Shown here in pieces: positions 12,640-12,795 of a DNA stretch of 12,795 nt. Both the position numbers and the translations under genes were made by a program. The stretch covers positions 1 to 12,795 of the forward strand of contig JAJFLK010000508.1 of the NCBI GenBank assembly GCA_021772735.1. The letters run 5' to 3'. The notes beneath the pieces are model-generated. The model had not been told where the DNA came from. It saw only the letters and a list, made by a program, of their open reading frames with translations, and searched no databases. Each line of letters starts with the position of its first letter. The first letter of the stretch is position 1. Source of the DNA: Candidatus Sumerlaeota bacterium (lineage in GTDB: Bacteria; Sumerlaeota; Sumerlaeia; MVZB01; JAJFLK01).

Positions 12640-12795
12640 AGGGCCGGACAAGCACGCGTGAGCGAGGCTCGCTCCGGTTGCCCGCCGCGTCTTCGGCGAC
12701 GACAGCATATTCATATTCGATCCCGGCGACCGCTGTTTCGTCCTCGAACGACGGATCATCCGCGCTGCCGATCAGCATGAGCGAATTGCCGACTC
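12638..12795 (-). CDS. C-terminal end of a protein with a fibronectin type III-like domain (truncated by window edge)
   Basis: The frame enters from the window edge and gives 51 residues before the TAA at 12640-12638. The segment I-E-Y-E-Y-A-V-V-A-E-D-A-A-G-N-R-S-E-P (25-43) is the classic last strands of a bacterial fibronectin III or cadherin-like module ('Y-x-Y-x-V-x-A-x-D-x-A-G-N-x-S-x-x-S'). It is followed by a final strand ending V-L-V-R-P. Such modules occur as repeats in secreted or surface proteins and in extracellular hydrolases, so this is probably an exported protein encoded mostly outside the window. No C-terminal sorting signal or membrane helix is seen. The gene is convergent with the sulfatase-fold gene, 52 bases apart. 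The frame would be easy to miss because it has no internal start of useful length here. Confidence 0.75.
   Translation of the reverse strand, partial: VGNSLMLIGSADDPSFEDETAVAGIEYEYAVVAEDAAGNRSEPRSRVLVRP

Noticed and set aside
12559..12759. Small minus-strand open frame at the right end
   Set aside because: The adjacent minus frame encodes a clear fibronectin III-like C-terminus ending at 12638, so this one is a shadow.
1..12795. CRISPR array, tRNA, insertion sequence or prophage
   Set aside because: I found no regularly spaced repeats, cloverleaf-like segment, transposase or phage gene on either strand.

Overview
The window is about 12.8 kb of GC-rich bacterial DNA (roughly 60% GC by eye). 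It comes from a diderm: it encodes secretin-domain proteins, a lipoprotein with a lipobox, and several Sec-exported proteins. The mix of a GT87 enzyme, a polyprenyl glycosylphosphotransferase, a sulfatase-fold protein, a cupredoxin-like protein with a carboxypeptidase-regulatory tail, short secretins, weak Shine-Dalgarno sites and TTG starts suggests Planctomycetota or a neighbouring metagenomic phylum. That placement is an inference; there is no rRNA, tRNA or phylogenetic marker in the window. I see no CRISPR array, transposase, integrase or prophage gene.

Layout. (1) 1-351, minus: the N-terminal part of a GT-B glycosyltransferase cut by the window edge. (2) 352-724: a gene-poor divergent intergenic region. 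(3) 725-3611, plus: a tight three-gene operon with 4-base ATGA overlaps, encoding a TPR/FxLYD-like lipoprotein and two different secretin-domain proteins that lack the usual N-domains. This is the most unusual part of the window. (4) 3731-4549, plus: an exported cupredoxin-like protein, apparently with its own promoter resembling an extracytoplasmic sigma factor site. (5) 4760-6127, plus: an exported alpha/beta hydrolase. (6) 6138-7487, minus: a polytopic GT87 glycosyltransferase, convergent with the hydrolase and divergent from the next gene. (7) 7647-12585, plus: a surface-glycan block made of a polyprenyl glycosylphosphotransferase, a GT2 polyprenyl-phosphate-type glycosyltransferase with a TTG start and clear SD, and a large exported sulfatase-fold enzyme with a beta-rich N-terminal half. 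(8) 12638-12795, minus: the C-terminal end of a fibronectin-III-like protein, convergent with the sulfatase-fold gene across a possible bidirectional terminator.

How the parts may work together. The GT4, GT87, glycosylphosphotransferase, GT2 and sulfatase-fold genes fit synthesis and modification of an extracellular or cell-wall glycan: priming on undecaprenyl phosphate, making polyprenyl-linked sugar donors, transfer on the periplasmic side by GT87, and remodelling by the sulfatase-fold enzyme. The lipoprotein and the two secretins look like a minimal outer-membrane pore with a pilotin-like partner. Whether that pore serves the glycan, a pilus-like machine or protein export cannot be decided from this window.
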